A stretch of 49,733 nucleotides of DNA from Catenulispora sp. (GTDB taxonomy: Bacteria > Actinomycetota > Actinomycetes > Streptomycetales > Catenulisporaceae): contig JABFWL010000201.1 in assembly GCA_013362315.1 (NCBI GenBank), positions 1 through 49,733 of the forward strand. The letters are read 5' to 3'. The position numbers were made by a program, and so were the translations under genes. Below the pieces are notes generated by a model. It worked only from the letters and a program-made list of their open reading frames with translations, ran no database searches and was not told where the DNA came from. Shown piece by piece: positions 30,979-39,259 of the stretch (position 1 is the first letter of the stretch; the number at the start of each line of letters is the position of its first letter).

Positions 30979-32559
30979 TCAGGCTTCTGCCGGGACCAAG
31001 GAGCCGTCGACCTGGCTGGCCCCCGCACCCGGCACAGCGTCGGTCGTCTCGGTCGCGTCGGCCGCGCCGCCCGGAGCGCCCGGCCCGGCCGGCGCCTTGA
31101 CGTCCCGCAGCACCACGAAGGACACGATCGCGGCGGCGATGACGCCGACGGTGCCGGCGACGTAGGCCACGGACGCCGCGTGGGTGAAGGCGTGCTTCGC
31201 CGCGTCCAGCAGGGCCGCGTTGTCCGTGCTGTGGGCCACGCCCACCGCCTCGCCCAGCGAGTGCCGCGCGATCCCGGTGACGTCCGCCGGCATCCCGGCG
31301 GTGAAGCGGCTGGCCACCACGGTGCCCATGATCGCCACGCCGAGCGCCGCGCCGGTCTGCTGCACGGTGTCGTTCAGCGCCGAGCTGACGCCGGCGTGCT
31401 CCGGCGGGACCGCGCCCATGATCGCGGTGATCGCGGCCGGCATCGCCAGCCCGGAGCCCGCGCCCAGCAGGAACAGCCCCACGAACAGCTTGGTCAGTCC
31501 GTCGTCTACACCCAGGTCCGCCAGGATCCCGAAGCCCACCGCGCAGATCAGCAGGCCGCCCACCATCAGCGGCCGGTTGCCGAACTTCATGCCGAGGCCC
31601 GCGCCCAGGGTGTTGAAGATCAGCGCCGCGATCGCCAGCGGGATGAAGCACAGCGAGGCCTTCAGCGCCGAGTATCCGAGTACGAACTGCAGGTACTGGG
31701 TCATCACCAGCAGCAGGCCGCCGTTGCCGATCTGCACCAGGGTCAGCGAGAACGAGCCGCCGGAGAAGTTCCGGTGCTTGAACAGGTGCAGCGGCACCAT
31801 CGGCTCGGCGATCCGGGTCTCCCAGACGCCGAAGGCGGCCAGCGCGACCACCGCCACCGCCAGCGCGGCCAGCGTGCCGGGCCGGGCGAAGCCCTTCGGG
31901 AACTCGATGATCACCCACACCGCCGAGGTCAGGCCGACGATCGAGAGCACGGCGCCCAGCGGGTCGGGCTTGCGCCACGGACCCTTGGACTCCGGCATCA
32001 GGATCACCGCCGAGACGATGGCCAGCGCCGCGATCGGGATGTTGAGCAGGAACACCGAGCCCCACCAGAAGTGGCTGATCATGATGCCGCCCAACACCGG
32101 CCCGCCGACCAGCCCGACCATGGCCACCACGGTCCAGGCGGCCATCGCCTTGCGCCGCTCCGCTTCGTCGGTGAATACGGTGATCAGGATCGACAGCGTG
32201 CTCGGCATCAGCAGCGCGCCCCCGATGCCCATCGCGACTCGTGCCGCGATCAGTTCCCCCGGGTTGCCTGCCATGGTGGCCACCGCCGAGGCCAGGCCGA
32301 ACACCGCCAGTCCGATGATCAAGACTCGCCGTCTGCCGAACCGATCGGACAGGCTGCCGGTAGTAAGAAGCAGTCCCGCGAAGACCAGGATGTAGGAGTC
32401 CAGTACCCACTGGATGTTCTGTGCGCTGGCGTGCAGCGACTCGGTCAGCGACGGCACCGCGACCGTCAGCACCATGTTGTCGACCACCAGCACCAGCGTG
32501 GCCAGGCACAACACGATCAGGATCAGCCAGCGCCGGGCGCCGGTCATGTTCCCTGCCAT
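30979..32559 (-). CDS. DHA2-family MFS multidrug exporter (14 helices)
   Basis: This 526-residue membrane protein has VDNMVLTVAVPSL in helix 1, the motif A GSLSDRFGRRRVLI, ARVAMGIGGALLMPSTLSIL in helix 4, motif C GLVGGPVLGGIMI in helix 5, and 14 predicted helices. It is of the EmrB/QacA drug:H+ antiporter type. It ends in a Pro/Ala/Gly-rich cytoplasmic tail. It is divergent from a TetR gene; the 204-bp region between them holds three palindromes. It is likely substrate-inducible efflux. Confidence 0.92.
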   Translation of the reverse strand: MAGNMTGARRWLILIVLCLATLVLVVDNMVLTVAVPSLTESLHASAQNIQWVLDSYILVFAGLLLTTGSLSDRFGRRRVLIIGLAVFGLASAVATMAGNPGELIAARVAMGIGGALLMPSTLSILITVFTDEAERRKAMAAWTVVAMVGLVGGPVLGGIMISHFWWGSVFLLNIPIAALAIVSAVILMPESKGPWRKPDPLGAVLSIVGLTSAVWVIIEFPKGFARPGTLAALAVAVVALAAFGVWETRIAEPMVPLHLFKHRNFSGGSFSLTLVQIGNGGLLLVMTQYLQFVLGYSALKASLCFIPLAIAALIFNTLGAGLGMKFGNRPLMVGGLLICAVGFGILADLGVDDGLTKLFVGLFLLGAGSGLAMPAAITAIMGAVPPEHAGVSSALNDTVQQTGAALGVAIMGTVVASRFTAGMPADVTGIARHSLGEAVGVAHSTDNAALLDAAKHAFTHAASVAYVAGTVGVIAAAIVSFVVLRDVKAPAGPGAPGGAADATETTDAVPGAGASQVDGSLVPAEA

Positions 32560-32625
32560 GTCCCCTCCTCCTTATGCGGCGAAGCCTGTGTATGCATGAA
32601 GGCTCCGCGCACACCGTTCGCATCT

Positions 32626-32702
32626 GCGCACAGTGTGCGCTGTCCGATGGGTACACCGTACGCTGATGCGTACGACGTGCGCAAGTGCGAACAGCGTTCG
32701 CA
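32626..32702. promoter_or_regulatory. Three consecutive palindromes between exporter and TetR genes
   Basis: The perfect dyads are GCGCACA-G-TGTGCGC (32626-32640), CGTACGC-TGAT-GCGTACG (32657-32674) and TGCGAAC-AGC-GTTCGCA (32686-32702). Further single GTTCGCA or TGCGCA half-sites flank them, for example at about 32616. A -10-like TACAGT lies at 32712-32717, just upstream of the TetR start. Confidence 0.65.
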
Positions 32703-32763
32703 TTTTTCGGCTACAGTGAAGGCATGAAGTAAGCAGCCTGGCCTCTACTGATGAGGAATGCTC

Positions 32764-33579
32764 ATGAATATCGACGCTGACGCTGACACCGGCGCGGCTG
32801 CCCCGCCCGGGTCAGACGCCGGGCCCACCCCGCCCCGCTCCGCGTGGACCCGCCCCCAGCGGCGCCAGAAAGAGCAGCTCACCCGCGAACGCATCGTCGC
32901 CGAGGCGGTCCGGCTGCTCGACGAGGAAGGGCTGGAAGCCCTGAGCATGCGGACTCTCGGTCAGCGGCTCGGCGCCGGCGCGACCTCGCTGTACCGGCAC
33001 GTGGCCAGCAAGGACGAGCTGATCGAACTCGTCGCCGACGCGGTGTACGCCGAGATGGAGATCCCGGAGATCTCCGACCCGGCCTCCTGGCGCCTCGCCC
33101 TTCATGCCGTCGCGCACACGCTGCGCGCTGCTGGACTGCGGCACATGTGGCTGGGCCAAGTGCTGGGACAGGTCGGCATGACCTACGTCGGGCCGAACGT
33201 CGTGGACGTGACCTCCCGGAGCCTGGCGATCCTGACCACGGCCGGCTTCTCCATGGAGGAGGCGACCCGCGCTATGGGTGCCGTGTCGTCCTATGTCCTT
33301 GGCGCGACCACCGCCGAAAGCGGCTGGCTGTCGGCCTTGCGGCGCAACGGTTATGAGGAGAAGGACTGGCTGAACATCATCGGCCCCACGATTGTCGAGT
33401 CCGCCGCCGACGCCGGTCTGCAGGAGTTCTACCTGGAGCAGCTCAAGCGGAATCCGGAGGAGGTTCGCCTGGAGAACTTCACCTACGGACTCGATCTCCT
33501 GCTGGACAGCTTGCAGTACCGGCTGAGCGCCCGCCTCGCAGATGCGGAGCATCAGAAGCCTGAGAAGGTACGCCAGTAG
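32764..33579 (+). CDS. TetR family regulator
   Basis: This 271-residue product starts at ATG 32764 with GAGGAA at 32753-32758; an ATG six bases earlier overlaps that site. A Gly/Pro/Asp-rich N-terminal arm (about 35 residues) precedes the HTH (ERIVAEAVRLLDEEGLEALSMRTLGQRLGAGATSLYRHVASKDELIELV). The effector domain resembles the TetR_C_1 type. It probably represses the divergent DHA2 exporter. The phosphotransferase gene follows after 9 bp, so both share one transcript. Confidence 0.9.
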   Translation: MNIDADADTGAAAPPGSDAGPTPPRSAWTRPQRRQKEQLTRERIVAEAVRLLDEEGLEALSMRTLGQRLGAGATSLYRHVASKDELIELVADAVYAEMEIPEISDPASWRLALHAVAHTLRAAGLRHMWLGQVLGQVGMTYVGPNVVDVTSRSLAILTTAGFSMEEATRAMGAVSSYVLGATTAESGWLSALRRNGYEEKDWLNIIGPTIVESAADAGLQEFYLEQLKRNPEEVRLENFTYGLDLLLDSLQYRLSARLADAEHQKPEKVRQ

Positions 33580-33588
33580 GCTTGCTCT

Positions 33589-34623
33589 ATGGCTGATGAG
33601 TCCTCGCAGTTGCCCCACAACCGCAACAACGGAGTCACCCGAGGCGTGTGGCGCGGTGCGGACGGCCTGGTCCACAAGATCCTGACCCACCGCCGCACCG
33701 ACGCTCCGCCGCAGTGGGTCTCTTCGTCCGATCCCCAGCACTGGAACTACTGGCGCCGCGAGGCCCACGTCTACCAAAGCGGACTGCCAGTCCGCCTCGG
33801 CCTGGGCGCGCCGGAACTGGTCGACTTCCGCGCCCGCCCTGACGGCGACATCGAGCTGATGCTCACCGACGTGCCGGGGACCCACGGCGGCGACATGTCC
33901 ATTGCGGACATCGCAGCGGTGGCCTTCGCGCTGGGTACCAGCCAGGGGACGGGCTCGCAGCCGTCAGAACCCTGGTTCAGCCGCGGATTCCTCAGGGACT
34001 ACAGCACCAGCCGGCCCGCCGACTTCGCTTTGCTGGAGGACGAGAGCGCCTGGTCGATCCCCCTGATCGCGAAGTACTACCCGCCTGAGGTACGTGCCGC
34101 TTTGGTCCGCATGCACCGCAACCGCGCACGGTTGCTGGACCTGATGCTCCGCCTCCCACGCACGGTGTGCCACCTGGATGTGTGGCCCAACAACGTGGTC
34201 CGCCGTCCCACTGGCGAAGTGGTCTTCCTGGACTGGGCGTTCGTCGGCGACGGCGCGATCGGCGAGGACGCCGGCAATCTGGTGCCGGACAGCATCTTCG
34301 ACTGGCCGCACCGCGCTCGCGCCGGGCTCGCCGAGGAGTTGTCGGAGGCGGTGACCGAGGCGTACCTCGCCGGCCTGAAGGCGGCCGGCTGGCGCGGCGA
34401 TTCCAGACTCGCGGTGCTGGGCATGCGTGCCTCAGCGGTGAAGTACGACTGGCTGATGCCGTGGTGCCTGCAAGGCGCGAAGGACGACCTCGCTCGCCGG
34501 GCCTACGGCACCGGCGAGCAGATCGATCCCGAGGCGGGCACCGAAGCGGGTGCCACCGGACTCGCGATCTGTGCACGCTGGGCGGACGAGGCGATCGAGC
34601 TGGCGGACGCGCTGGGGTTATAG
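33589..34623 (+). CDS. Aminoglycoside-phosphotransferase-like kinase
   Basis: This 344-residue protein has the APH/choline-kinase fold signature CHLDVWPNNVV (HxDxxxxN, about residue 195) and the metal-binding FLDWAFVGDGAIGEDAGN (about 213). The N-terminal nucleotide lobe is weakly marked. Members phosphorylate antibiotics or small metabolites. It is co-transcribed with a TetR gene beside an efflux pump, which suggests drug modification, but many APH-fold proteins are metabolic kinases and the substrate is unknown. It converges closely with the nat gene. Confidence 0.82.
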   Translation: MADESSQLPHNRNNGVTRGVWRGADGLVHKILTHRRTDAPPQWVSSSDPQHWNYWRREAHVYQSGLPVRLGLGAPELVDFRARPDGDIELMLTDVPGTHGGDMSIADIAAVAFALGTSQGTGSQPSEPWFSRGFLRDYSTSRPADFALLEDESAWSIPLIAKYYPPEVRAALVRMHRNRARLLDLMLRLPRTVCHLDVWPNNVVRRPTGEVVFLDWAFVGDGAIGEDAGNLVPDSIFDWPHRARAGLAEELSEAVTEAYLAGLKAAGWRGDSRLAVLGMRASAVKYDWLMPWCLQGAKDDLARRAYGTGEQIDPEAGTEAGATGLAICARWADEAIELADALGL

Positions 34624-34650
34624 GCGCCCTGGGCGGTCTGGAGGCGGGAT

Positions 34651-35457
34651 TCAGTCCTGCTTCGTCTCCGGTTCCACGATCCCGAACTCCTCCGCCAGCA
34701 CCTTGCGCACCTGCTCGTCATCGCTGAGTTCACGGCTGCTGACCGCCCCGTCCGCGTGCGTCACAGTCAGCGTGCGGCCGTCGAGCATCAGCTGGCGGTC
34801 CGGCAGAGTGCGGGCCACGTATCGGCGGGAGCTGAACGGCGATCGCGGGTTGGTGGCGATGTGCCAGTTGATGACCTCGAAATCGGGTGCCTGGAACGGC
34901 TCGACGGTGAACTCGTACTGGTCCTGCCACTGGCCTTTCTGGAAAGCCTGAAGGGTCCAGGTCTCCAGCGGGCCGTCCGTGTCGGCGACGGTCAGCCGGT
35001 GCCGCCGCGGATGATCCACGACCTCGCCCGGCGCCAGCGGCATCGGGTCCAGGAGCGCGCCGCCGCTGCCGAAGCCCACGTCCGCGAGGTAGCGCTGCGG
35101 ATCGTGGGGTGCTTCGACGAGCATGAGCATGTGCGTCCGCGGCCGTACATCGCCCGGCTTCGCTCCCACCCGGACGCGAGCCGCCAACAGCGTCACTTCG
35201 AAACCGAGGGCGCGCAGCGCGGCGGCGAACAGGCTGTTGTGCTCGTAGCAGTAGCCGCCGCGCGTGGTGTCGTCGACCAGCTTGGCCGTCAGGTCGTCAA
35301 TGGCGAGGGAGGGGACGACGCCGTGCGTCGGATCAAGATTCTCGAACGGGATCGCGTAGATGTGCGTGCGTTGCAGAGCCCTGAGGGTGGCGGCGGTCGG
35401 GGCGCGGTCGCCGGCGTACCCGATGCGGGCGAGGTAGGCGTCGAGATCAAAATCCAC
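34651..35457 (-). CDS. nat: Arylamine N-acetyltransferase
   Basis: This 268-residue NAT has a complete catalytic triad: Cys70 in RGGYCYEHN, His109 in RTHMLML and Asp126 in LADVGFG. The spacing is that of mycobacterial NAT. The N-terminal helical domain and the substrate-loop PFENLDPTHG are present. It transfers acetyl or propionyl groups from CoA to arylamines and hydrazines such as isoniazid-type compounds. Its 3' end faces the phosphotransferase gene (27-bp gap). Its start is separated by 141 bp from that of the divergent maleylpyruvate-isomerase-like gene. Confidence 0.93.
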   Translation of the reverse strand: MDFDLDAYLARIGYAGDRAPTAATLRALQRTHIYAIPFENLDPTHGVVPSLAIDDLTAKLVDDTTRGGYCYEHNSLFAAALRALGFEVTLLAARVRVGAKPGDVRPRTHMLMLVEAPHDPQRYLADVGFGSGGALLDPMPLAPGEVVDHPRRHRLTVADTDGPLETWTLQAFQKGQWQDQYEFTVEPFQAPDFEVINWHIATNPRSPFSSRRYVARTLPDRQLMLDGRTLTVTHADGAVSSRELSDDEQVRKVLAEEFGIVEPETKQD

Positions 35458-35518
35458 GCCGCCACGCTACCCGGTGGCGCCGATGGAGGCCGCCGGAGAA
35501 TCCGGTTGGGCAAAATAG

Positions 35519-35547
35519 TGGAACGAATCATTCCGTTCTGATATCCT
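35519..35547 (+). promoter_or_regulatory. Promoter/operator of the TIGR03086-like gene
   Basis: The dyad GAACG...CGTTC lies at 35521-35538; its right half ATTCCGTTC is identical to that of the epoxide hydrolase operator 2 (26422-26430). A weak promoter TGGAAC (35519-35524), 17 bp, TATCCT (35542-35547) encloses it. The half-sites stand about 5 bp closer than at the epoxide hydrolase locus. Confidence 0.5.
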
Positions 35548-35598
35548 GAAGAGGTGATCGCGGGCGTCGGGCCGGCGGTTGAACCGAAGGGACTTGTC

Positions 35599-36228
35599 GT
35601 GAACGCCACTGTGAACGCCACTCTGACCACCACCGGATTCGCCGCTCTGGACGCCTCGTACCACGCCCTGCGGACCGTCGTCGCCGCTCTCGGCGAGGAC
35701 GACCTCGGCCGCCCCACTCCCTGCACCGAATGGACCGTCGCCCAGGTGCTGCGGCATGCGGCGGGTGACCAGATCGGCTTCGCGGCGTTCCTCGACGGCT
35801 CCTCCGGCCCGGAGGAGAACCCGTTCGCCCCGTCCGCGACGCCGCCGCAGGACCCGAAGACCTTCCTGGAGCAGGCGCTGAGCCGGTCGGCCGGCGCGTG
35901 GGCCGGGGTGGACCCGGCGGCCGCCGAGGTCGCGGTCCCGGTGCCGCCGAACAAGCTGAGCGCGCAGGTCGGCGCGGGGGCGTGCGCCCTGGACGCGGCG
36001 GTGCACGCCTGGGACATCGCGATGGCGGTCGGGCAGCCCTCGCCGCTGGCGCCGGAGCTGTCGGCGGAGCTGCTGGTGGTCGCCCGGCAGATCGTCGAGC
36101 CGCTGCGGCAGTTCGGCGCCTACTCAGCCGAGCTGCTCGGCCAGGACGGCGACGACGCCGAGGCGCAGCTGCTGCGCTACCTCGGCCGCGACCCGCGGTG
36201 GGGCACCGTTTCGGCTGTGGCCGTGTGA
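35599..36228 (+). CDS. TIGR03086 / maleylpyruvate isomerase-like metal-binding protein
   Basis: This 209-residue product starts at GTG 35599, with AAGGGA seven bases upstream. Another GTG at 35554 would add 15 residues unlike the family and could be leaderless. The protein has the DinB-like four-helix fold: PTPCTEWTVAQVLRHAAGDQ with the metal histidine, then ALDAAVHAWDIAMAVGQP with the second one. This is the usual TIGR03086 pattern (mycothiol-dependent maleylpyruvate isomerase N-terminal domain). The substrate is unknown. It is divergent from nat and closed by a large hairpin. Confidence 0.85.
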   Translation: MNATVNATLTTTGFAALDASYHALRTVVAALGEDDLGRPTPCTEWTVAQVLRHAAGDQIGFAAFLDGSSGPEENPFAPSATPPQDPKTFLEQALSRSAGAWAGVDPAAAEVAVPVPPNKLSAQVGAGACALDAAVHAWDIAMAVGQPSPLAPELSAELLVVARQIVEPLRQFGAYSAELLGQDGDDAEAQLLRYLGRDPRWGTVSAVAV

Positions 36229-36277
36229 GCGCACCGAGCCAGCCGAAGGCCGAGCACCCGAGTACCTGAACAGTATT

Positions 36278-36344
36278 GAGCCGGCTGATCAGAAGAGTCC
36301 GTGGTCGCCGATTGCGGCGGCCACGGCCCCTGATCAGCCGGCTC
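36278..36344. terminator. Large compound terminator hairpin
   Basis: A perfect 15-bp outer stem, GAGCCGGCTGATCAG (36278-36292) with its complement (36330-36344), encloses an inner hairpin CCGTGG-T-CGCCG / CGGCG-G-CCACGG (36299-36326, ATTG loop). It stands between the convergent TIGR03086-like and ribosomal protection genes. Confidence 0.75.
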
Positions 36345-36345
36345 A

Positions 36346-36390
36346 CTGTCAGCTCCGGTTCCCTGTCAGCTCCGGCTCACTGTCAGATCC
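36346..36390. repeat. 17-bp tandem repeat beside the terminator
   Basis: CTGTCAGCTCCGG occurs at 36346 and 36363, and CTGTCAGATCC at 36380, with a period of 17 bp. The last copy contains the stop codon of the minus-strand ribosomal protection gene. Confidence 0.6.
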
Positions 36391-38323
36391 CGCGCTGCAC
36401 TCGCATCAGATACTCCTTACGATCCAACGGATTCGCGTCCCACCGGGCGCGTTCCGGCACCACGCCGCCGGTGACCGGCGCGAAGTGATCGAACGCCGAC
36501 TCCAGCACCCCCTCGCCGCCGGTCAGTCCCGGAATCCGTTGCCCCATGGCGTGAACCCGCGCCGCCGGCACGATGCCCTCCAACACCGCCGACTCGCCCC
36601 GCACCACAGTCGACGCCGGTACCGCGCGGAAGCCCGCCAAGGCCGGCAGTGCCGTCCCGAGCAGCTGCGCCGGCAGTTCCAGCCGGAACCGGTGCATCGG
36701 CTCGCACACTTCGGTCCGGGCCTTCGCCAGGGCCGCCATCAGCACCAGCGGCGTCAGGGCCCTGAAGTCTCCGGCGGTGCTCGACATGCTCTTGTCGAAG
36801 GTGGCGTGGGCATGGCTCTGACGAGGGCAATAGCCGGTGCGGGTCACGGTGACCGAGGCGTCGGGGATCTCCCAGCCGTGCAGCCCGGAACCGAGCGTGG
36901 TGCGGACCGTTTCCTCGATGGCGGTGAGGAATGCCGGAGGCAGTGACCCGAGCTCGATCTCCAAAGCGAACGACACTCCCGAGCCGAGCGGAGCCGGAGC
37001 CACCCGGAGTCCCACCGTGGCGAGGAAGGGATTGTCGCCGACCTTGATCGCGTCCAGCGCCTCGCCTTCGCCGAGGATGCGTTCCACGCAGATCGGCGTC
37101 GTCTCGCGGAACCGCACGGCGACGCCGAACTCTTCGGCGAGGGTGGTCTGGATGACCTCCTTCTGTACTTCGCCGTACAACGACAGAGAAGTCTCCGCGC
37201 GCGCCTTGTCGTAGCGCAGCCCGATCAGCGGATCCTGTTCGGCTAGCTGGGTCAGCGCCGCGAACATCGGGCCGCGGGCGGTGGGGTCGCACGGTTCCAC
37301 GACCGTCTCCAAGGTGGGCGGCGCGAAGTAGGCGGCGTGGTTTTCCGCGTCCTCAGTGTTCTCAGTGTTCTCGGTGTTGTCGGTGTTTTCGGCACGCGGG
37401 GAGTCGCCGAGGCGATCACCGATCCGCACCTTGGTCAGACCGCGCACGATCCCGATCTGCCCGGCCCTGACCACCTCGGTCGGCAGCGGAGCTCCGGCCT
37501 CCGGTGAAAGCACGGCGATGCCCGTGACGCGCCCACTCGGCAGCCGATCGCGGGTGTGCAGCGACCCGGAGAACATCCGCACATAGGCGATCCGCTCCTC
37601 AGCCGCGCCGCGCTCCACCTTGAAAACGCGCCCGGCCGCTTTCTTCGAGCCATGATCGGATGCCCGGGGAAGCAGTTCTTCCAGGCCGGCCATCAGGTCA
37701 GGAACACCGGCGCCGGTGATCGCCGAGCCGAAGAACACCGGATACACCGAGCCCCGCCGACTGTCCGCAGCCAGTTGGCGCCACAGCCCGAGCCGCCGCA
37801 GCTCCGGCACCTCCGACCGGAACCGCGCCTGCCGGGTCCCGGCCTGCTCGACCGTTCCCATCGGGAACGCCGCGGGCGTCAGCTTCGTCGAGATCTCGCC
37901 GAGCACCCGCTGCGGATCCGCGCCGCGCCGGTCGACCTTGTTCACGAACATCACGGTCGGCAGCCCCAGCCGCCGCACCGCCCGCATCAGCACCCTGGTC
38001 TGCGCCTGCACCCCCTCGACGGCGGACACCACGAGCACCACGCCGTCGAGCACCCCGAGGGTACGTTCCACCTCGGCGATGAAGTCCGGGTGCCCGGGCG
38101 TGTCGACGAGGTTCACGGCGGCGCCGCCGAGCGGGAAGGCCGTCACCGCGGCCTTGATGGTGATGCCGCGGCGGCGCTCCAGCTCCAGGCTGTCGGTCCG
38201 GGTGGTGCCGGCGTCCACGCTGCCGACTTCGTCGATGATCCCGGCGGCGTGCAGCAGCCGCTCGGTCAGGGAGGTCTTACCGGCGTCGACGTGCGCCAGG
38301 ATGCCCAAGTTCAGATACCGCAC
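36383..38323 (-). CDS. TetM/OtrA-type ribosomal protection GTPase
   Basis: This 646-residue translational GTPase of the EF-G-like ribosomal protection family has G1 AHVDAGKT (10-17), switch RRRGITIK, G3 DTPGH and G4 NKVD. The domain IV loop is SSTAGDF, corresponding to the tetracycline-displacing loop of TetM/TetO. Such proteins remove tetracycline from the 30S decoding site. Actinomycete members (OtrA, TcrA) may protect producers or react to other ligands. Domain II carries an acidic Asn/Thr-rich insert (ENT repeats, 37340-37390). The start GTG 38323 has a weak ribosome site and is overlapped by an upstream frame. Tetracycline resistance is predicted, not shown. Confidence 0.88.
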   Translation of the reverse strand: MRYLNLGILAHVDAGKTSLTERLLHAAGIIDEVGSVDAGTTRTDSLELERRRGITIKAAVTAFPLGGAAVNLVDTPGHPDFIAEVERTLGVLDGVVLVVSAVEGVQAQTRVLMRAVRRLGLPTVMFVNKVDRRGADPQRVLGEISTKLTPAAFPMGTVEQAGTRQARFRSEVPELRRLGLWRQLAADSRRGSVYPVFFGSAITGAGVPDLMAGLEELLPRASDHGSKKAAGRVFKVERGAAEERIAYVRMFSGSLHTRDRLPSGRVTGIAVLSPEAGAPLPTEVVRAGQIGIVRGLTKVRIGDRLGDSPRAENTDNTENTENTEDAENHAAYFAPPTLETVVEPCDPTARGPMFAALTQLAEQDPLIGLRYDKARAETSLSLYGEVQKEVIQTTLAEEFGVAVRFRETTPICVERILGEGEALDAIKVGDNPFLATVGLRVAPAPLGSGVSFALEIELGSLPPAFLTAIEETVRTTLGSGLHGWEIPDASVTVTRTGYCPRQSHAHATFDKSMSSTAGDFRALTPLVLMAALAKARTEVCEPMHRFRLELPAQLLGTALPALAGFRAVPASTVVRGESAVLEGIVPAARVHAMGQRIPGLTGGEGVLESAFDHFAPVTGGVVPERARWDANPLDRKEYLMRVQRGI

Positions 38324-38387
38324 CGAAAACCGCGTCCTTCGCGTTGGCTGACATGACCGGGAGAGGCATGAGAGCCAAGCGGCGCAT
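38277..38387 (-). CDS. Possible 36-codon leader frame upstream of ribosomal protection gene
   Basis: The frame starts at ATG 38387 with GGAAGGAA about five bases upstream, the best ribosome site in the region. It begins MRRLALMPLPVM, runs in another frame over the GTG 38323, and stops at TAA 38277-38279, 15 codons inside the resistance gene. Start-site geometry suggests that translation of the leader influences initiation at the overlapping GTG. It could also simply mean that the true gene start is still unsettled. The peptide resembles nothing I know. Confidence 0.45.
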   Translation of the reverse strand: MRRLALMPLPVMSANAKDAVFGAVSELGHPGARRRR

Positions 38388-38492
38388 TCGCGGTTCCTTC
38401 CGTCGGGCGATCAGAGCACGATCAAGTACTAGTCCCGACCAGTTCAGCACCGCTGTCCGTGCGCGGCAACCGATTAACGGTGCGGGCAGTCG

Positions 38493-39245
38493 CTACACGA
38501 CGGCGCGGAAGTGAGTCGTCACCCGCCAGTCGTCGGCGATGACGTGGAACGCCAGCGCCGGCGGCCGGTCCAGGTGCACCAGGTCGTCGCCGCCTTCCCA
38601 GGGCAGCACCACGGTCGACACCACGCCCGGGGCCAGCAGCAGCGGCAGGCCGGCGAACCGGGTGGCGGCGGCGGTATGCGCGTGGCCGGCCAGCAGCGCC
38701 ACCACGTTCGGCCGTCCGGCGAGCGTCGCGGCCAGCCGCTCCTCGCCGAACTGCCGGATCCCGTCGGCGACCGGGATGTGCAGTTCGACCGGCGGATGGT
38801 GGAACGCCACCAGGACCGGCACGTCCGCGCTCGTCGCGTCCAACTCGGCGGCCAGCCATTGCAAGGTCGAGTCGGCCAGGAAGCCGTCGTCCTTGCCGGG
38901 GATCGAGGAGTCGCAGTGCACGATGACGAAGCGGTCGGTGCGCAGCACCTGGTCGACCGGTGCGGGCGAGGCCTCGACGCCGAGCAGGGACCGGCGGAAC
39001 GCCGACCGGTCGTCGTGGTTGCCGGGGCCGATCAGCACCGGATGCCGGATGGCGGCCAGGGCGCGGACGGTCTCGTACTCCGCGTCCAGGCCGTGGTCGG
39101 CGATGTCCCCGGTGACCACGACCGCGTCGAGGTCGCCGGGCAGGGCGTCGAGGTGGGCGAACACCTGGCGGGCGCGCTCGGCGGCGCGGTCTGTGCCGCC
39201 GGCGCCGACGTGTATGTCGCTGACGTGTGCGATGACGATGGGCAT
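38493..39245 (-). CDS. CpdA-like calcineurin-fold phosphodiesterase
   Basis: This 250-residue class III nucleotidyl-phosphodiesterase fold has the full metal set: HVSDIHVG (DxH), VTGDIADHG (GD), GPGNHDD (GNHD), LVAFHHPP (His) and GHAHT (GHxH). It resembles Rv0805 and CpdA, which cleave 3',5'- or 2',3'-cyclic nucleotides. In a genome with cAMP-type Crp at 22729 it may lower cAMP, but the preferred substrate is open. It is 169 bp upstream of the ribosomal protection gene on the same strand. Both may be co-transcribed, or the gap may hold a separate promoter. Confidence 0.88.
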   Translation of the reverse strand: MPIVIAHVSDIHVGAGGTDRAAERARQVFAHLDALPGDLDAVVVTGDIADHGLDAEYETVRALAAIRHPVLIGPGNHDDRSAFRRSLLGVEASPAPVDQVLRTDRFVIVHCDSSIPGKDDGFLADSTLQWLAAELDATSADVPVLVAFHHPPVELHIPVADGIRQFGEERLAATLAGRPNVVALLAGHAHTAAATRFAGLPLLLAPGVVSTVVLPWEGGDDLVHLDRPPALAFHVIADDWRVTTHFRAVV

Positions 39246-39259
39246 GGCAACGACAGTAA

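Noticed and set aside
30979-38323. Antibiotic biosynthesis cluster with self-resistance (exporter, phosphotransferase, NAT, ribosomal protection)
   Set aside because: No PKS, NRPS or other scaffold-building enzyme is in the window; the genes form separate regulated units.
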